In this document: one piece after another, positions 45,980-55,140 of the stretch
Layout: the number at the start of each line of letters is the position of its first letter
Numbering within the stretch: the first letter of the stretch is position 1
Source of the DNA: Aliivibrio fischeri
GTDB taxonomy: Bacteria > Pseudomonadota > Gammaproteobacteria > Enterobacterales > Vibrionaceae
DNA: 64,000 nucleotides
Direction: 5' to 3'
NCBI RefSeq assembly: GCF_009727955.1
Contig: NZ_WOBR01000004.1
Location: 201,844 to 265,843, forward strand
Position numbers and translations under genes: made by a program
Notes under the pieces: generated by a model
What the model saw: the letters and a program-made list of their open reading frames with translations, nothing else
What the model was told of the DNA's origin: nothing
Databases searched by the model: none

Positions 45980-47367
45980 TCTCACCAGCATTCACGACTT
46001 GGCCTTGGGTTAAGTGGAGTGAAGAGCGAGAATTAGACATTGCATTGCGTGATGGCGATAAAGTGTGGACATGGAGTGAAGTGTCTACACAAACCAACCG
46101 TTATGCTAATGGTCTTCTTCAGCAAGGCGTTAAGCGTGATGATGTTATTGTTGGCATTGCTAAAAACTGCATAGAATTAATTTGGCTGCAGCTGGCCTCT
46201 GTTCGTATTGGAGCTCGCTTTGCCGCAATTAATCCAAAGACACCGAGCAAACAGCTGCACCAATTAGTTACTAGCATTGCTGCTAATCATATTTGGTTTG
46301 GTGAAGGTCAAGAGACCATCTCTGGTACATGGCATCATTTGCAACTGATAAACGCAGAATATGGCGCAGTAGCAGCTACATGGCAACCAACTCGTTTAGC
46401 AACATTAACGTTTACATCAGGCTCAACGGGAAACCCTAAAGCTGTCGCGCACAGTGCAAGTAACCACTTACACTCAGCCGCTGGTTTATTAAGTTGGTTA
46501 CACTTTGATGTTAGTGATTCTTGGCTGGTATCACTGCCTTTATTTCATGTTTCAGGCTTAGCTATTGTTTGGCGTTGGTTACTTTCTGGCGGAATGCTGG
46601 TTATGCCAACAGAGCAAGGCTTGCTGAATGATTTAGCTGGTGTTACGCATGCGTCGTTAGTTCCAACTCAACTGCAACGTATCTTAGATAGTGGTGAAAC
46701 ATCTCAGCTCGCATTAAAACGTGTTCTACTTGGTGGTAGTGTTATTCCAACCGAATTGACAATAGCTGCGCAAAAACAGGGCATCGAATGTTGGCTCGGT
46801 TATGGTATGACCGAAATGGGCTCAACCGTAACAGCAAAAAGAGCAGATGGTGAGCCGGGAGTAGGGAATGTTCTGCCTTATCGAGAATTACGCATTGAAG
46901 AAGGCGAAGTGTGGGTAAAAGGAGAGAGTTTAACTCTAGGTTATTATCGCTCTTCAGGCATTATTGATGTAGCGAACGAAGATGGTTGGTTTGAGACCAA
47001 GGATCTTGGTTCTGTGATTAATGCTGAGCTCCATATTCACGGACGTGCTGATAACATGTTTATCTCTGGTGGCGAAAATATCCATCCTGAAAAAATAGAG
47101 CAAGTGCTACTGACACATCATGAGATCGATAATGTGATTGTTGTCGATGTGCCTGATGAGGAATATGGACAACGACCTGTTGCGGTTCTTGTTTCAAATA
47201 CAGGAAAAATCCCTGCTAAGTTAGCTGAGTTTACTCAAGATAAATTGGCTAAATTTGAGCAACCAATACGCTATGAAATCATGCCAGAACATTTGCTTAT
47301 TTCTGGCATTAAAATTTCACGTAAATTGGTTAAAGAGTGGGTTGATTCACTGCCAATCACCGCGTAA
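45967..47367 (+). CDS. menE: o-Succinylbenzoate-CoA ligase
   Basis: 466 residues. It is an adenylate-forming enzyme that activates o-succinylbenzoate with CoA. P-loop TFTSGSTGNPKAVAHSA near residue 152; A5 motif WLGYGMTEMGSTV; A7/A8 region DGWFETKDLGSV and GRADNMFISGGENIHPEKIE; the C-terminal lysine in SGIKISRKLVKEW. It ends the men operon, and its last 21 bases overlap the end of the convergent transporter/acyltransferase gene. Confidence 0.95.
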   Translation: MGKLISPAFTTWPWVKWSEERELDIALRDGDKVWTWSEVSTQTNRYANGLLQQGVKRDDVIVGIAKNCIELIWLQLASVRIGARFAAINPKTPSKQLHQLVTSIAANHIWFGEGQETISGTWHHLQLINAEYGAVAATWQPTRLATLTFTSGSTGNPKAVAHSASNHLHSAAGLLSWLHFDVSDSWLVSLPLFHVSGLAIVWRWLLSGGMLVMPTEQGLLNDLAGVTHASLVPTQLQRILDSGETSQLALKRVLLGGSVIPTELTIAAQKQGIECWLGYGMTEMGSTVTAKRADGEPGVGNVLPYRELRIEEGEVWVKGESLTLGYYRSSGIIDVANEDGWFETKDLGSVINAELHIHGRADNMFISGGENIHPEKIEQVLLTHHEIDNVIVVDVPDEEYGQRPVAVLVSNTGKIPAKLAEFTQDKLAKFEQPIRYEIMPEHLLISGIKISRKLVKEWVDSLPITA

Positions 47368-49215
47368 TTGAGCTACTTTTTCACGCATCAGTTTTGATGT
47401 TGCATCTTGTGGTAGTACGGATTCTCCTGCTACCACTTCTACTTTAGACCAGCAACGACTAGGGCGTTTTAATATTGCTTTACCGCCATGGCGACTAAAG
47501 AAACTTCCCCATAAGCCTCGCAGCGCCATTGGAATGACTGGCACTGGCGAGCGTTTCAAAATGATATCCATACCTCGTAAAAAAGCACCGATTTCACCAT
47601 CACGAGTCAACACGCCTTCTGGAAAAATCAACACAATCTCCCCATTTGTTAATGCGTTCTCAACCTCCATAAATGCTCGTCGAATTGAGCTACTTTTAGT
47701 GGCATTAATTGGAATAACTTTCGTTAATTTGAAAAAGTATTTAATTAAAGGTAATTCTGCGTATTCCTCCTCCATCACGAATCGAATAGGACGAGGGCAT
47801 GCACCACTGATAATAAAGGCATCCATGTAAGTGATGTGATTACACACTAACAAAGCGCCACCTTCATCTGGAATATGATGTAAATGTTGATGGCTTACTC
47901 GGTATCCCGTGTGAGTGAGGACCCATAAAACAAAGCGAATAATAAAAATAGGCACACGGAAAAACAAAAAGAGTGTGACGATACCATTTAATATCGCAAG
48001 AAGAAGGAAAAATTGAGGGATACTTAACTCGATGACAGATAAGCAAATAATTCCAAGAATGGCACTTGTTACCATAAAGATGGCGTTATAAATATTATTG
48101 GCAGCAATGATCTGAGAGCGATGTTTCGCTTGAGGTCGTTTTTGGATTAACGTGTATAAAGGAACAATAAATATTCCTCCAGAAACTCCTAGAAAAAAGA
48201 GATTAACAAAAACAGAGAAAAGATCTGGATGCGTTAAGATTTCAAAAAAATCAGTGGTATGTATTGGGTTTTCGGGTGTCGCTAAAAAAAGGTTGAAACC
48301 AAAAAAAGTAATACCAAGACTGCCAAGAGGAATAATACCTAGTTCAACACGGTGTTTAGATAATACATCACAGGCTAATGAACCTACTGCAATGCCAACC
48401 GAGAATAGCGCCAACAGTACACTAACAGTAATCGCATTATCGTTTAAAAAATGGTGAGTGTAATTAGGAAACTGAGTTAAGTAACTTGCACCTAAAAACC
48501 AAAACCAACTGATCCCCATAATCGCTAAAAATACAGAACTATCTTTTTTGGCGATTGAAATAGTATTTCGTGTTTGCTGAATTGGTCGCCAGCGAAATGA
48601 AAGTGTTGGGTCAATGGCTTTTGCATAAGGGATGAAACGACTAGATAAATAGCCAAGTACTGCGAAAAGAAGCACTGCACCAGCAGCAATATATTGCGCA
48701 TTCTCTTGAGAAGCAATAATGCCAGCACCAATGGTTCCAAATAGAATGGCTAAGAAAGTGCCTGTTTCAACTAATGCATTACCAGAAACTAACTCATCTT
48801 CTTTTAATTGCTGAGGGAGTAAAGCGTATTTTACTGGGCCAAAAAAAGCGGATTGAGTGCCCATTAAAAACAATAAAATAAGTAATAGCGTGAAGTCTTT
48901 TAAAACAAAGGCAATAGCCCCAAAGAGCATGATAATGATTTCAGCGAGTTTAACTTTGCGTATAAAAGCCGATTTTTCATACTTGTCAGCCAGTACGCCA
49001 GCAAAAGCAGAAAACAGAAAAAAAGGAAGAATGAATAACCCTGCGGCCAAATTAATGAATAAATTAGACGATATAGGTAGAGAATCGACACTAGCAAAAG
49101 CAACAAACAATAATAGGGTGTTTTTAAAAATATTGTCGTTAAAAGCCCCTAGAGATTGAGTGAGAAAGTAGGGAAGGAATCGACGCTGTGTGAGTAGTTT
49201 GGCTTGCTTTGCCAT
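47347..49215 (-). CDS. Fused MFS transporter / PlsC-type acyltransferase
   Basis: 622 residues. The N-terminal part (about 1-400) is a 10-12 helix major facilitator (FLPYFLTQSLGAFNDNIFKNTL is an LplT-type start). The C-terminal part (about 420-615) is a 1-acylglycerol-3-phosphate acyltransferase domain with the catalytic VCNHITYMDAFIISG (H-x4-D), FPEGVLTRDGEIGAF and PVIPMALRGLWGS. E. coli separates a lysophospholipid flippase (LplT) from the acyltransferase half of Aas; here flippase-like and acyltransferase parts are one chain, which suggests import and re-acylation of lysophospholipid. No AMP-ligase domain is present. A TetR gene lies directly upstream on the same strand. Confidence 0.87.
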   Translation of the reverse strand: MAKQAKLLTQRRFLPYFLTQSLGAFNDNIFKNTLLLFVAFASVDSLPISSNLFINLAAGLFILPFFLFSAFAGVLADKYEKSAFIRKVKLAEIIIMLFGAIAFVLKDFTLLLILLFLMGTQSAFFGPVKYALLPQQLKEDELVSGNALVETGTFLAILFGTIGAGIIASQENAQYIAAGAVLLFAVLGYLSSRFIPYAKAIDPTLSFRWRPIQQTRNTISIAKKDSSVFLAIMGISWFWFLGASYLTQFPNYTHHFLNDNAITVSVLLALFSVGIAVGSLACDVLSKHRVELGIIPLGSLGITFFGFNLFLATPENPIHTTDFFEILTHPDLFSVFVNLFFLGVSGGIFIVPLYTLIQKRPQAKHRSQIIAANNIYNAIFMVTSAILGIICLSVIELSIPQFFLLLAILNGIVTLFLFFRVPIFIIRFVLWVLTHTGYRVSHQHLHHIPDEGGALLVCNHITYMDAFIISGACPRPIRFVMEEEYAELPLIKYFFKLTKVIPINATKSSSIRRAFMEVENALTNGEIVLIFPEGVLTRDGEIGAFLRGMDIILKRSPVPVIPMALRGLWGSFFSRHGGKAILKRPSRCWSKVEVVAGESVLPQDATSKLMREKVAQLRGDWQ

Positions 49216-49244
49216 AAAAAATCCTTTTCACCAAAGAATATTGG

Positions 49245-49844
49245 TTAATGCAGTTTCCATTGATTGATGTAGTTTAGCAGCAAGTTATCAATAAGTTTGT
49301 GGCCATCAATCGGTGTTGATGAAAAAAGTAAATCATCAAGGCTTAATAGCGTAATACCATGAACACCAGCCCAAATCACACGACTTGTTTCTATAATATC
49401 TTCGTGAGTTTTCGTATTGTTAATACTGAAGATCATTCTTTCAAGGATCGACATCATTTGATTAATGCGATTTTCTTGCCATTCAGGTAGCGCCTCACCA
49501 TTCATATTGTGTTGAAATACCAACTTCCAACGATTAGGTTGTTGCTGGGCAAAATCGTAGTAACAATAAGCAATGGCTTTTAGAGCTTCCTCTGGCGTCG
49601 CGCTGTTTTCAATGCCTTGTGAGATTTGAAGCATCAATTCATCAAGGGTTTGCGCGATAGAGCGAAGCAGTAATAAGTTATAGCTACCAAAAATATTGAC
49701 TAATGTACTCGGTACATAACCAATACTTTTTGCCAGTTTGCGTAAACTGAGTTCGTGATGACTATGCTCATTAAGAAACAATTTAACATTATCTAATGCC
49801 ATTTCGCGTATTTCTTGATGAGAATGGTCGTTTCTGCGCGCCAT
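49245..49844 (-). CDS. TetR/AcrR family regulator with WHG C-terminal domain
   Basis: 199 residues. The helix-turn-helix at about 25-55 (HELSLRKLAKSIGYVPSTLVNIFGSYNLLLL) is followed by a ligand domain carrying the WHG pattern (VIWAGVHGITLLSL). It is upstream of, and on the same strand as, the MFS/acyltransferase gene with a 29-base gap, so the two are probably one transcript and the regulator likely controls lysophospholipid recycling and itself. The promoter region holds a TACATT...AATGTA inverted repeat. Confidence 0.88.
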   Translation of the reverse strand: MARRNDHSHQEIREMALDNVKLFLNEHSHHELSLRKLAKSIGYVPSTLVNIFGSYNLLLLRSIAQTLDELMLQISQGIENSATPEEALKAIAYCYYDFAQQQPNRWKLVFQHNMNGEALPEWQENRINQMMSILERMIFSINNTKTHEDIIETSRVIWAGVHGITLLSLDDLLFSSTPIDGHKLIDNLLLNYINQWKLH

Positions 49845-49868
49845 ATTAACCTGAGCTATAAAATTATG

Positions 49869-49893
49869 TACATTGTTCTTAATTTTAAATGTA
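49869..49893. promoter_or_regulatory. Candidate operator upstream of the WHG-type TetR gene
   Basis: TACATT (49869-49874) and AATGTA (49888-49893) form an inverted repeat 25 bases across, starting 25 bases before the TetR start codon. Length and place fit TetR autoregulation; the motif is AT-rich, so chance occurrence is possible. Confidence 0.4.
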
Positions 49894-50066
49894 TGGCTAT
49901 AATCTTCAAGTAAGAGTTATGTCAATTAGGAGTTAGTGCACATGTTTGAGACGGATAACTGTTTGTTTTAACACTCTGAAACATTCTATTGAAGATTAAT
50001 GCTGCCATTGTTCCTCAATGCAAGCTATTATCAATCCAAATTAATTCCAAAAATAAGGAAGAGGTA

Positions 50067-50960
50067 ATGAAACGTCTTTTATCTATTGTTGCCCTTATGT
50101 TTGTTTTTGTGGTCTCAGCACCGCATGCAGAAGCAAAGAAATTCGGTGGCGGTAAGTCATTTGGTAAAAGCTTTAAAACGGCGCCTGCGCCAAAACAAAA
50201 ACAACAAAATACCAATACGATTGGTAAGCAAGACACAACAAAAAGTGCATCAGGCAAAAAAGGCCTAATGGGCGGCTTGCTTGGTGGTCTACTTGCTGGT
50301 GGTTTATTAGCGGCTCTATTTAGTGGTGGTGCGTTTGAAGGTATCCAATTCATGGATATTCTTATCATGGCAGGTATCGCATTCATTCTATTCAAGGTAT
50401 TCCGCTCAATGATGGCTGCCAAGGCGGGTAGCATGAATCAGAGACAAGGTGCAGCTTATGCAGGCCCACAAGGTCAGCAGGACGCACAGCCTAGTTTCCG
50501 TGATAATCAACAATACTTCCAAGCTGATCAAGCTACAGCACAACCTACTGGTGGTTTTGGTGCAGCAAGTGCTGATGACGTTCCGCATAACTACCCACCG
50601 GGTTTTGATATGCAAGCATTCATCAATGGTTCTCGTGAACACTACCGTATTTTACAAGGTGCATGGAACCATAACCAACTTGAGACGATTCAAGAGTATG
50701 TTTCAATCAGTCTGTACAATGATCTTGTACAAGAGCGTGCAACCCTTGAAGGTGAGCAACACACAGACGTAATGTATGTGGATGCAGAAGTGGTTCGTGC
50801 TGATTATGATGCAAACCGTGCTCAATTAAGTCTTCAGTTCTCTGGTCGCTACCGTGATGCTGTAGAAGGTATTGAAGAAGACATTACTGATATTTGGCAC
50901 CTTGAGCGTGATTTAACACAACCAAATGCGCCATGGTTAATTATCGGTATTCAAGCTTAA
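50067..50960 (+). CDS. Tim44-like domain protein
   Basis: 297 residues from ATG 50067, preceded by GGAAGAGG. A signal peptide (about 1-23, ending HAEA) is followed by a basic Lys/Gly-rich stretch, a Gly-rich membrane segment (LMGGLLGGLLAGGLLAALFSGG) and a second helix (MDILIMAGIAFILFKVF). The C-terminal Tim44-like domain spans about 170-297 (FINGSREHYRILQGAWNHNQLETIQEYVS). Bacterial Tim44-domain proteins are envelope proteins of unclear function. An in-frame extension upstream has no signal sequence and was rejected. Monocistronic, with a terminator. Confidence 0.87.
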   Translation: MKRLLSIVALMFVFVVSAPHAEAKKFGGGKSFGKSFKTAPAPKQKQQNTNTIGKQDTTKSASGKKGLMGGLLGGLLAGGLLAALFSGGAFEGIQFMDILIMAGIAFILFKVFRSMMAAKAGSMNQRQGAAYAGPQGQQDAQPSFRDNQQYFQADQATAQPTGGFGAASADDVPHNYPPGFDMQAFINGSREHYRILQGAWNHNQLETIQEYVSISLYNDLVQERATLEGEQHTDVMYVDAEVVRADYDANRAQLSLQFSGRYRDAVEGIEEDITDIWHLERDLTQPNAPWLIIGIQA

Positions 50961-50992
50961 GTACTTAACTAGCTGAAAATTGATTAAAAAAT

Positions 50993-51026
50993 ATCCCTAT
51001 AGTGAGTAATCCTATAGGGATTTTTT
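50993..51026 (+). terminator. Intrinsic terminator after the Tim44-domain gene
   Basis: ATCCCTATAG (50993-51002) and CTATAGGGAT (51012-51021) are perfect complements, followed by T residues. Confidence 0.9.
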
Positions 51027-51106
51027 ATAGGTGTGATCCAGCTCTGTTTTAATATTTTTCAGACAGTCTATGCTGAATTCAGTTAATAAATAAGAGAGAT
51101 ATAAAT

Positions 51107-51337
51107 ATGCCATTTAATAAAGACATCGTAGAAGAAATGAACCTTCTCAAGCAATTCCCACTAGAAAGCACTCAAGCGGGTTTAAAGGTTCACTCAGACG
51201 CAGCACCCGAAGCAATTGAAGCAATGAAGCGTCTTTTCAGTAAAGGATTGGTAACACAAGAAGATGGTGGCTATTTAACAAGCCACGGTATTGAAATCGC
51301 AGAGCAAGTACAAAACGTTGTTCGTGTACTATCGTAA
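51107..51337 (+). CDS. TIGR02647 family small protein
   Basis: 76 residues. It matches the conserved gammaproteobacterial family TIGR02647 (MPFNKDIVEEMNLLKQF ... EAIEAMKRLFSKGLVTQEDGGYLTSHGIEIAEQ). The C-terminal part reads like a small winged-helix unit, so DNA binding has been suggested, but no function is established. GAGAG precedes the ATG. Confidence 0.85.
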   Translation: MPFNKDIVEEMNLLKQFPLESTQAGLKVHSDAAPEAIEAMKRLFSKGLVTQEDGGYLTSHGIEIAEQVQNVVRVLS

Positions 51338-51358
51338 GCGTATTATTCTATAAAAGAA

Positions 51359-51610
51359 TTATAACGTCATTGACTCTAGTTCAGTGATGGTTTGAATAGC
51401 TTGTTCTGAGGTTGAACCGCATACATCAGGACAAGCACTAAATTGATGACATACCTTTGGGCGTTCTGCCTTACCAAAAAGCTTACATAAATTCTCTTCA
51501 TTTAATTGCACACAGCGAACACCAGCAGGCTTACCATTTGGCATTCCCGGGATAAATGACGTAATACTTGGGGCAATGCAACACGCACCGCAACCTAATC
51601 GACATTCCAT
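51359..51610 (-). CDS. YkgJ family cysteine-cluster protein
   Basis: 83 residues from ATG 51610 (MECRLGCGACC). The pattern C-x3-C-x2-CC at the N-terminus with later cysteines in GVRCVQL, LCKLFG, KVCHQF and PDVCG is the YkgJ zinc/iron cluster family (PF03692). Function unknown. An upstream in-frame ATG would add 14 residues that include extra hydrophobic residues; the shorter form matches the family. It is convergent with the TIGR02647 gene and divergent from ycgN. Confidence 0.82.
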   Translation of the reverse strand: MECRLGCGACCIAPSITSFIPGMPNGKPAGVRCVQLNEENLCKLFGKAERPKVCHQFSACPDVCGSTSEQAIQTITELESMTL

Positions 51611-51732
51611 AATTAAACTCACGCAAAAAATAAAGGATGCGCAAGGTATCACTCTTCTATCTTTAGGTCAAAACTTGCTTTTTTGGAACAGAGTGGTATA
51701 AAACGGCCTCTTCCCATAATGAGTGTAAAGCA

Positions 51733-52173
51733 ATGACAGAGCAATTTTGGCAACAAAAAAAATTAGAAGAAATGACAGAGCAAGAGTGGGAATCTCTTTG
51801 TGACGGCTGTGGCAAGTGCTGTCTACACAAATTAATGGATGAAGATACAGATGAAGTTTACTACACCAACGTGGCATGTAGCTGGTTAAACAGCAAAACA
51901 TGTGCGTGTAAAGATTACCCTAAACGTTTCACATCAGGTGAAGAGTGTCTAAAACTAAGTCGTGAAAATATCGCAGAATTTAACTGGTTGCCACTGACTT
52001 GTGCGTACCGTTTATTAGCTGAAGATAAGCCGTTACCTGAGTGGCACCCGCTGATCACAGGTTCAAAATCAGCAATGCACGCTGCTGGTGAAAGTGTAAG
52101 AAATAAAGTGGTTTATGCTATTGATGTGAAAAACTGGGAAGATCACATTACTAACCATCCGCATAGAAGCTAA
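51733..52173 (+). CDS. ycgN: YcgN family (UPF0260) cysteine-cluster protein
   Basis: 146 residues. It shows the UPF0260 core: [39 protein letters not shown], and [18 protein letters not shown], with cysteines that probably bind a metal. Function unknown. In enterobacteria ycgN is next to ycgL and minC; here ycgL is at 2185 and ycgN is about 50 kb away. Its stop shares one base with the next start (TAATG). Confidence 0.9.
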
Positions 52174-52472
52174 TGTCTGAAAAAGTAAAAGCACAAAAGC
52201 CTGATCGCAAAACCGCAATGCGTAACATCATTGAGTTGGTGAAAGCTGACTTTCCATTTGATGCGCCAGAAGCGCAGATATGTGGCGATACGTGTGTAGG
52301 TTGTCCACGAAAATTGATTGAACTGGTTGAAAGTGAACTCTTGTATTGGGAGTCCTATATTGATCGTGGTGAAACGCCCAATTTCTCTGAGATTGATAAG
52401 TTCGCTAAACTGTGTAAAAACGTACGACGTGGCTTGGTAAGAAACGGAATTTTAGAACCACTACCAAGGTAA
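52173..52472 (+). CDS. Conserved small protein with C-x3-C-x2-C motif
   Basis: 99 residues, no named family recognised. Lys-rich N-terminus, then CGDTCVGCPRKLIELVESEL (a possible metal-binding cluster) and a helical C-terminus (FAKLCKNVRRGLVRNGILE). It is translationally coupled to ycgN through a one-base overlap, which hints at a shared job. Its last 12 bases overlap the end of the convergent SDR gene. Confidence 0.8.
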   Translation: MSEKVKAQKPDRKTAMRNIIELVKADFPFDAPEAQICGDTCVGCPRKLIELVESELLYWESYIDRGETPNFSEIDKFAKLCKNVRRGLVRNGILEPLPR

Positions 52473-53153
52473 TTCAGTACCATCAAAATTTAAAAATTGC
52501 CCACTATTTTCAATGGATAGTTGGGCAATGACTTTCGTTAATCCCTTCACAGATTCTTCTGTTGAAATTAAAGCATTTGGCCCTCCCATTTCCGTTTGAA
52601 CCCAGCCTGGGTGCATCGCAATAACAGTAAATCCTTCTGGTTTTAAATCATTACTTAAGCTTTTTACTACAGAGTTTAATGCAGCCTTAGATGAACGATA
52701 AATATAACCTCCACCTGAAGTATTCTCTGTCATGCTGCCGACTTTAGAAGAGATACATACGATGGTTTTATCACGGCTTAATTGCAAGCTAGGGTAGAGC
52801 GCTTCTACGAGCTTTTGTGGTGCAATAGCATTGATTTCAAATACTTTCTTCCATTCCTCAACATCACAGTGCCCAAAACCATAACCTTTAGGGCCATAAT
52901 AACCGGCGTTATTAATTAGAATATCTATAGGAGTATGGCAAAGCGTTTTTGCTACATCTTGTATGGCAGTGTAATTAGTCAGTTCTAATTGATACAAAGA
53001 AAGTTCAGTATTGTCATTTTCAAGTTGAAGAAGCTCTTGAGCCGTTGAGGTATCACGATAAGTCGCACTGACTTTATGGCCTTGCTGCAAATAGTATTTT
53101 ACAAAAGATAAACCAATGCCACGGTTAGCGCCTGTAATGAAAATGTGTTTCAT
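52461..53153 (-). CDS. Short-chain dehydrogenase/reductase
   Basis: 230 residues. It is a classical SDR: cofactor motif ITGANRGIGLSFVKYYL at the N-terminus, ILINNAGYYG near residue 83, the catalytic serine in VCISSKVGS, and Y-x3-K in YIYRSSKAALNSVVKSL. PGWVQTEMGG follows. It resembles C-factor/sniffer-like carbonyl reductases, but the substrate cannot be told. It is divergent from the 2-oxoglutarate oxygenase gene. Confidence 0.9.
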   Translation of the reverse strand: MKHIFITGANRGIGLSFVKYYLQQGHKVSATYRDTSTAQELLQLENDNTELSLYQLELTNYTAIQDVAKTLCHTPIDILINNAGYYGPKGYGFGHCDVEEWKKVFEINAIAPQKLVEALYPSLQLSRDKTIVCISSKVGSMTENTSGGGYIYRSSKAALNSVVKSLSNDLKPEGFTVIAMHPGWVQTEMGGPNALISTEESVKGLTKVIAQLSIENSGQFLNFDGTELPW

Positions 53154-53356
53154 GAATATCCCTTATGTTGTTGCACGGAAAAGTTGTGTTTTTAGATGTA
53201 AACAAATTGTTTCTATATTTTAGACGTTAATCCTTGAGCCTATAGACTCATCTTAATACAATTCGCTTTGTATACTCAAATAGCAGAATGCCTTTTCTTA
53301 AGGTGAATAAAGACTATTGAGATCACTCCTTGCTCAACAATAAAAAGAATACAATT

Positions 53357-54196
53357 ATGAAATTAGAAGCCATTGATTACACTGCTGAAAATGCAGCAGA
53401 GCTGTTTGTAAAGTCGCTAAGAGAAACTGGATTTGGAGTGTTAAAAAATCATCCAATTCAACAAGAATCAGTACAAAGTATTTATGATAATTGGTATGCG
53501 TTTTTTAATAGCCAAGAGAAAGAAAACTTTCAATTTAATGTCGATACTCAAGATGGTTTTTTTCCTGCTTCAGTATCAGAAGTAGCCAAAGGCCATACTA
53601 AAAAAGACATTAAAGAGTACTATCATTATTATCCTACCGGCCAATGTCCTGCTGAATTAAAAGCACAAATTCAAGAGTACTACGATAACGCAAATACATT
53701 AGCGATTGAGCTTTTGTCTTGGGTAGAAGAACATTCACCAGAAGAGGTATCAGCACTGTACTCACAATCTTTATCTAGCATGATAGAGGGAAGTGAAAAA
53801 ACATTATTGCGTGTTCTTCATTATCCACCGCTAGAAGGGGATGAGGAGCTTGGTGCGATTCGTGCTGGAGCGCATGAAGATATTAATTTACTGACGGTGT
53901 TACCAGCAGCAAATGAGCCGGGTTTACAAGTTAAAACAAAAGAGGGTGATTGGTTAGATGTTCCATGTGATTTTGGTAATCTGATCATTAATATCGGTGA
54001 TATGTTGCAAGAAGCTTCGGGTGGCTATTACCCATCAACAACGCACCGAGTGATTAATCCTGAAGGTGCTGATAAGACGAAGTCTCGTATTTCTTTACCT
54101 TTGTTCTTACACCCAAAACCAGAGGTTGTATTGTCTGAGCGTCATACTGCAAACAGCTATTTGATGGAGCGTTTACGAGAGTTAGGCGTTATTTAG
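53357..54196 (+). CDS. 2-oxoglutarate/Fe(II)-dependent oxygenase, isopenicillin-N-synthase-like
   Basis: 279 residues from ATG 53357 (MKLEAIDYTAENA). The non-haem iron facial triad is visible: H-x-D in AGAHEDINLLTVLPA and the distal histidine in YYPSTTHRVINPEG. The 2-oxoglutarate-binding R-x-S is in KSRISLPLFLHPKP. The DIOX_N-like N-terminal half includes TGFGVLKNHPIQ. Bacterial members of this group hydroxylate varied small molecules; none can be named here. An upstream in-frame start would add nine residues (MLNNKKNTI). Confidence 0.87.
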   Translation: MKLEAIDYTAENAAELFVKSLRETGFGVLKNHPIQQESVQSIYDNWYAFFNSQEKENFQFNVDTQDGFFPASVSEVAKGHTKKDIKEYYHYYPTGQCPAELKAQIQEYYDNANTLAIELLSWVEEHSPEEVSALYSQSLSSMIEGSEKTLLRVLHYPPLEGDEELGAIRAGAHEDINLLTVLPAANEPGLQVKTKEGDWLDVPCDFGNLIINIGDMLQEASGGYYPSTTHRVINPEGADKTKSRISLPLFLHPKPEVVLSERHTANSYLMERLRELGVI

Positions 54197-54215
54197 TTCT
54201 GATCCTCATCCAATA

Positions 54216-54249
54216 AAAAAAGGTAGAGCCTAATAACTCTACCTTTTTT
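54216..54249. terminator. Bidirectional intrinsic terminator, oxygenase / MscS gene
   Basis: AAAAAAGGTAGAG (54216-54228) is fully complementary to CTCTACCTTTTTT (54237-54249) with an eight-base loop. Confidence 0.92.
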
Positions 54250-54257
54250 ATTTTCTA

Positions 54258-55139
54258 TTACGCTAATTTGCTCTGTATTGCGATGGTTGGTGGAATGATA
54301 TTGGCTTTCCTAAACTCTTGCATCACACGTAACGTAATGTCTGTTTCAAAGAGTTTTTCAAACTTAATATCTACCACATAAGCTTTACAGGTCAGTTGAA
54401 TCGCCAAATAGTTATCGGTAATCGTCTGTTTTACCAATACCACAACCGGTTTTGGTAAGTGAATATAACGACTTGAAGACGCCGCTTCTTGGATGATATC
54501 TCGTGCTTTATTGATGTCTTGATCCATTCCAATATAGAAAGGGATCACCACCTGCATATCCAACCCACCGTAGTTGCCACTGACGGTGACTTCATTTAAG
54601 AATTTGTTATTTGGGATCGTAATAATATCGTCGTTCAAGGTTTGCATGCGAACAGAGCGAAGACCAATGGCGATAATGTCACCGTAGTTGCCTTCAAACG
54701 TCACTCGGTCACCCACTTGGAATGGACGATCAATCATTACGGTTAAGCCCGCGATGAAGGAAGCGGTAAGGTCTTTTAAGGCAAAACCCACAGATACCGC
54801 AATCGTACCACCAATTAAGGCTAAGACTCGATCATCAACTCGAAAACTCAACATGAAAACCGCAACAGCTGTTGACATGTAAATAAAGAATTGAAAGAAC
54901 GATTGTAGCTTTTGCATCAACATACGGCGTTGAGCAAATTGGCTACTTACCCCATCCACAATCGATTGAATGAAACGTAAGAATAACCACGCACCTAGAA
55001 TAATAAAGAAGGAGGCAGCAACACCACTCCAACGGATCAAACTGGCAAATTGTTGTAAATTATCGATTGATTGAGGATCTTCAGCCAATGCAGTTGAGCT
55101 CACCATCAATGATAAGCAAAGTACAAATAAACGAATCAT
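54258..55139 (-). CDS. MscS family mechanosensitive channel
   Basis: 293 residues. A signal-like N-terminus (MIRLFVLCLSLMVSSTALA) is followed by three helices and the pore helix TM3 with alternating Gly/Ala (LIGGTIAVSVGFALKDLTASFIAGL). The MscS beta domain follows (PFQVGDRVTFEGNYGDIIAIGLRSVRMQTLNDDIITIPNNKF) and an alpha/beta vestibule. It would open under membrane tension to release solutes. Only one base separates it from the upstream P-loop protein gene, so the two are translated from one message and probably act together. Confidence 0.92.
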   Translation of the reverse strand: MIRLFVLCLSLMVSSTALAEDPQSIDNLQQFASLIRWSGVAASFFIILGAWLFLRFIQSIVDGVSSQFAQRRMLMQKLQSFFQFFIYMSTAVAVFMLSFRVDDRVLALIGGTIAVSVGFALKDLTASFIAGLTVMIDRPFQVGDRVTFEGNYGDIIAIGLRSVRMQTLNDDIITIPNNKFLNEVTVSGNYGGLDMQVVIPFYIGMDQDINKARDIIQEAASSSRYIHLPKPVVVLVKQTITDNYLAIQLTCKAYVVDIKFEKLFETDITLRVMQEFRKANIIPPTIAIQSKLA

Positions 55140-55140
55140 G

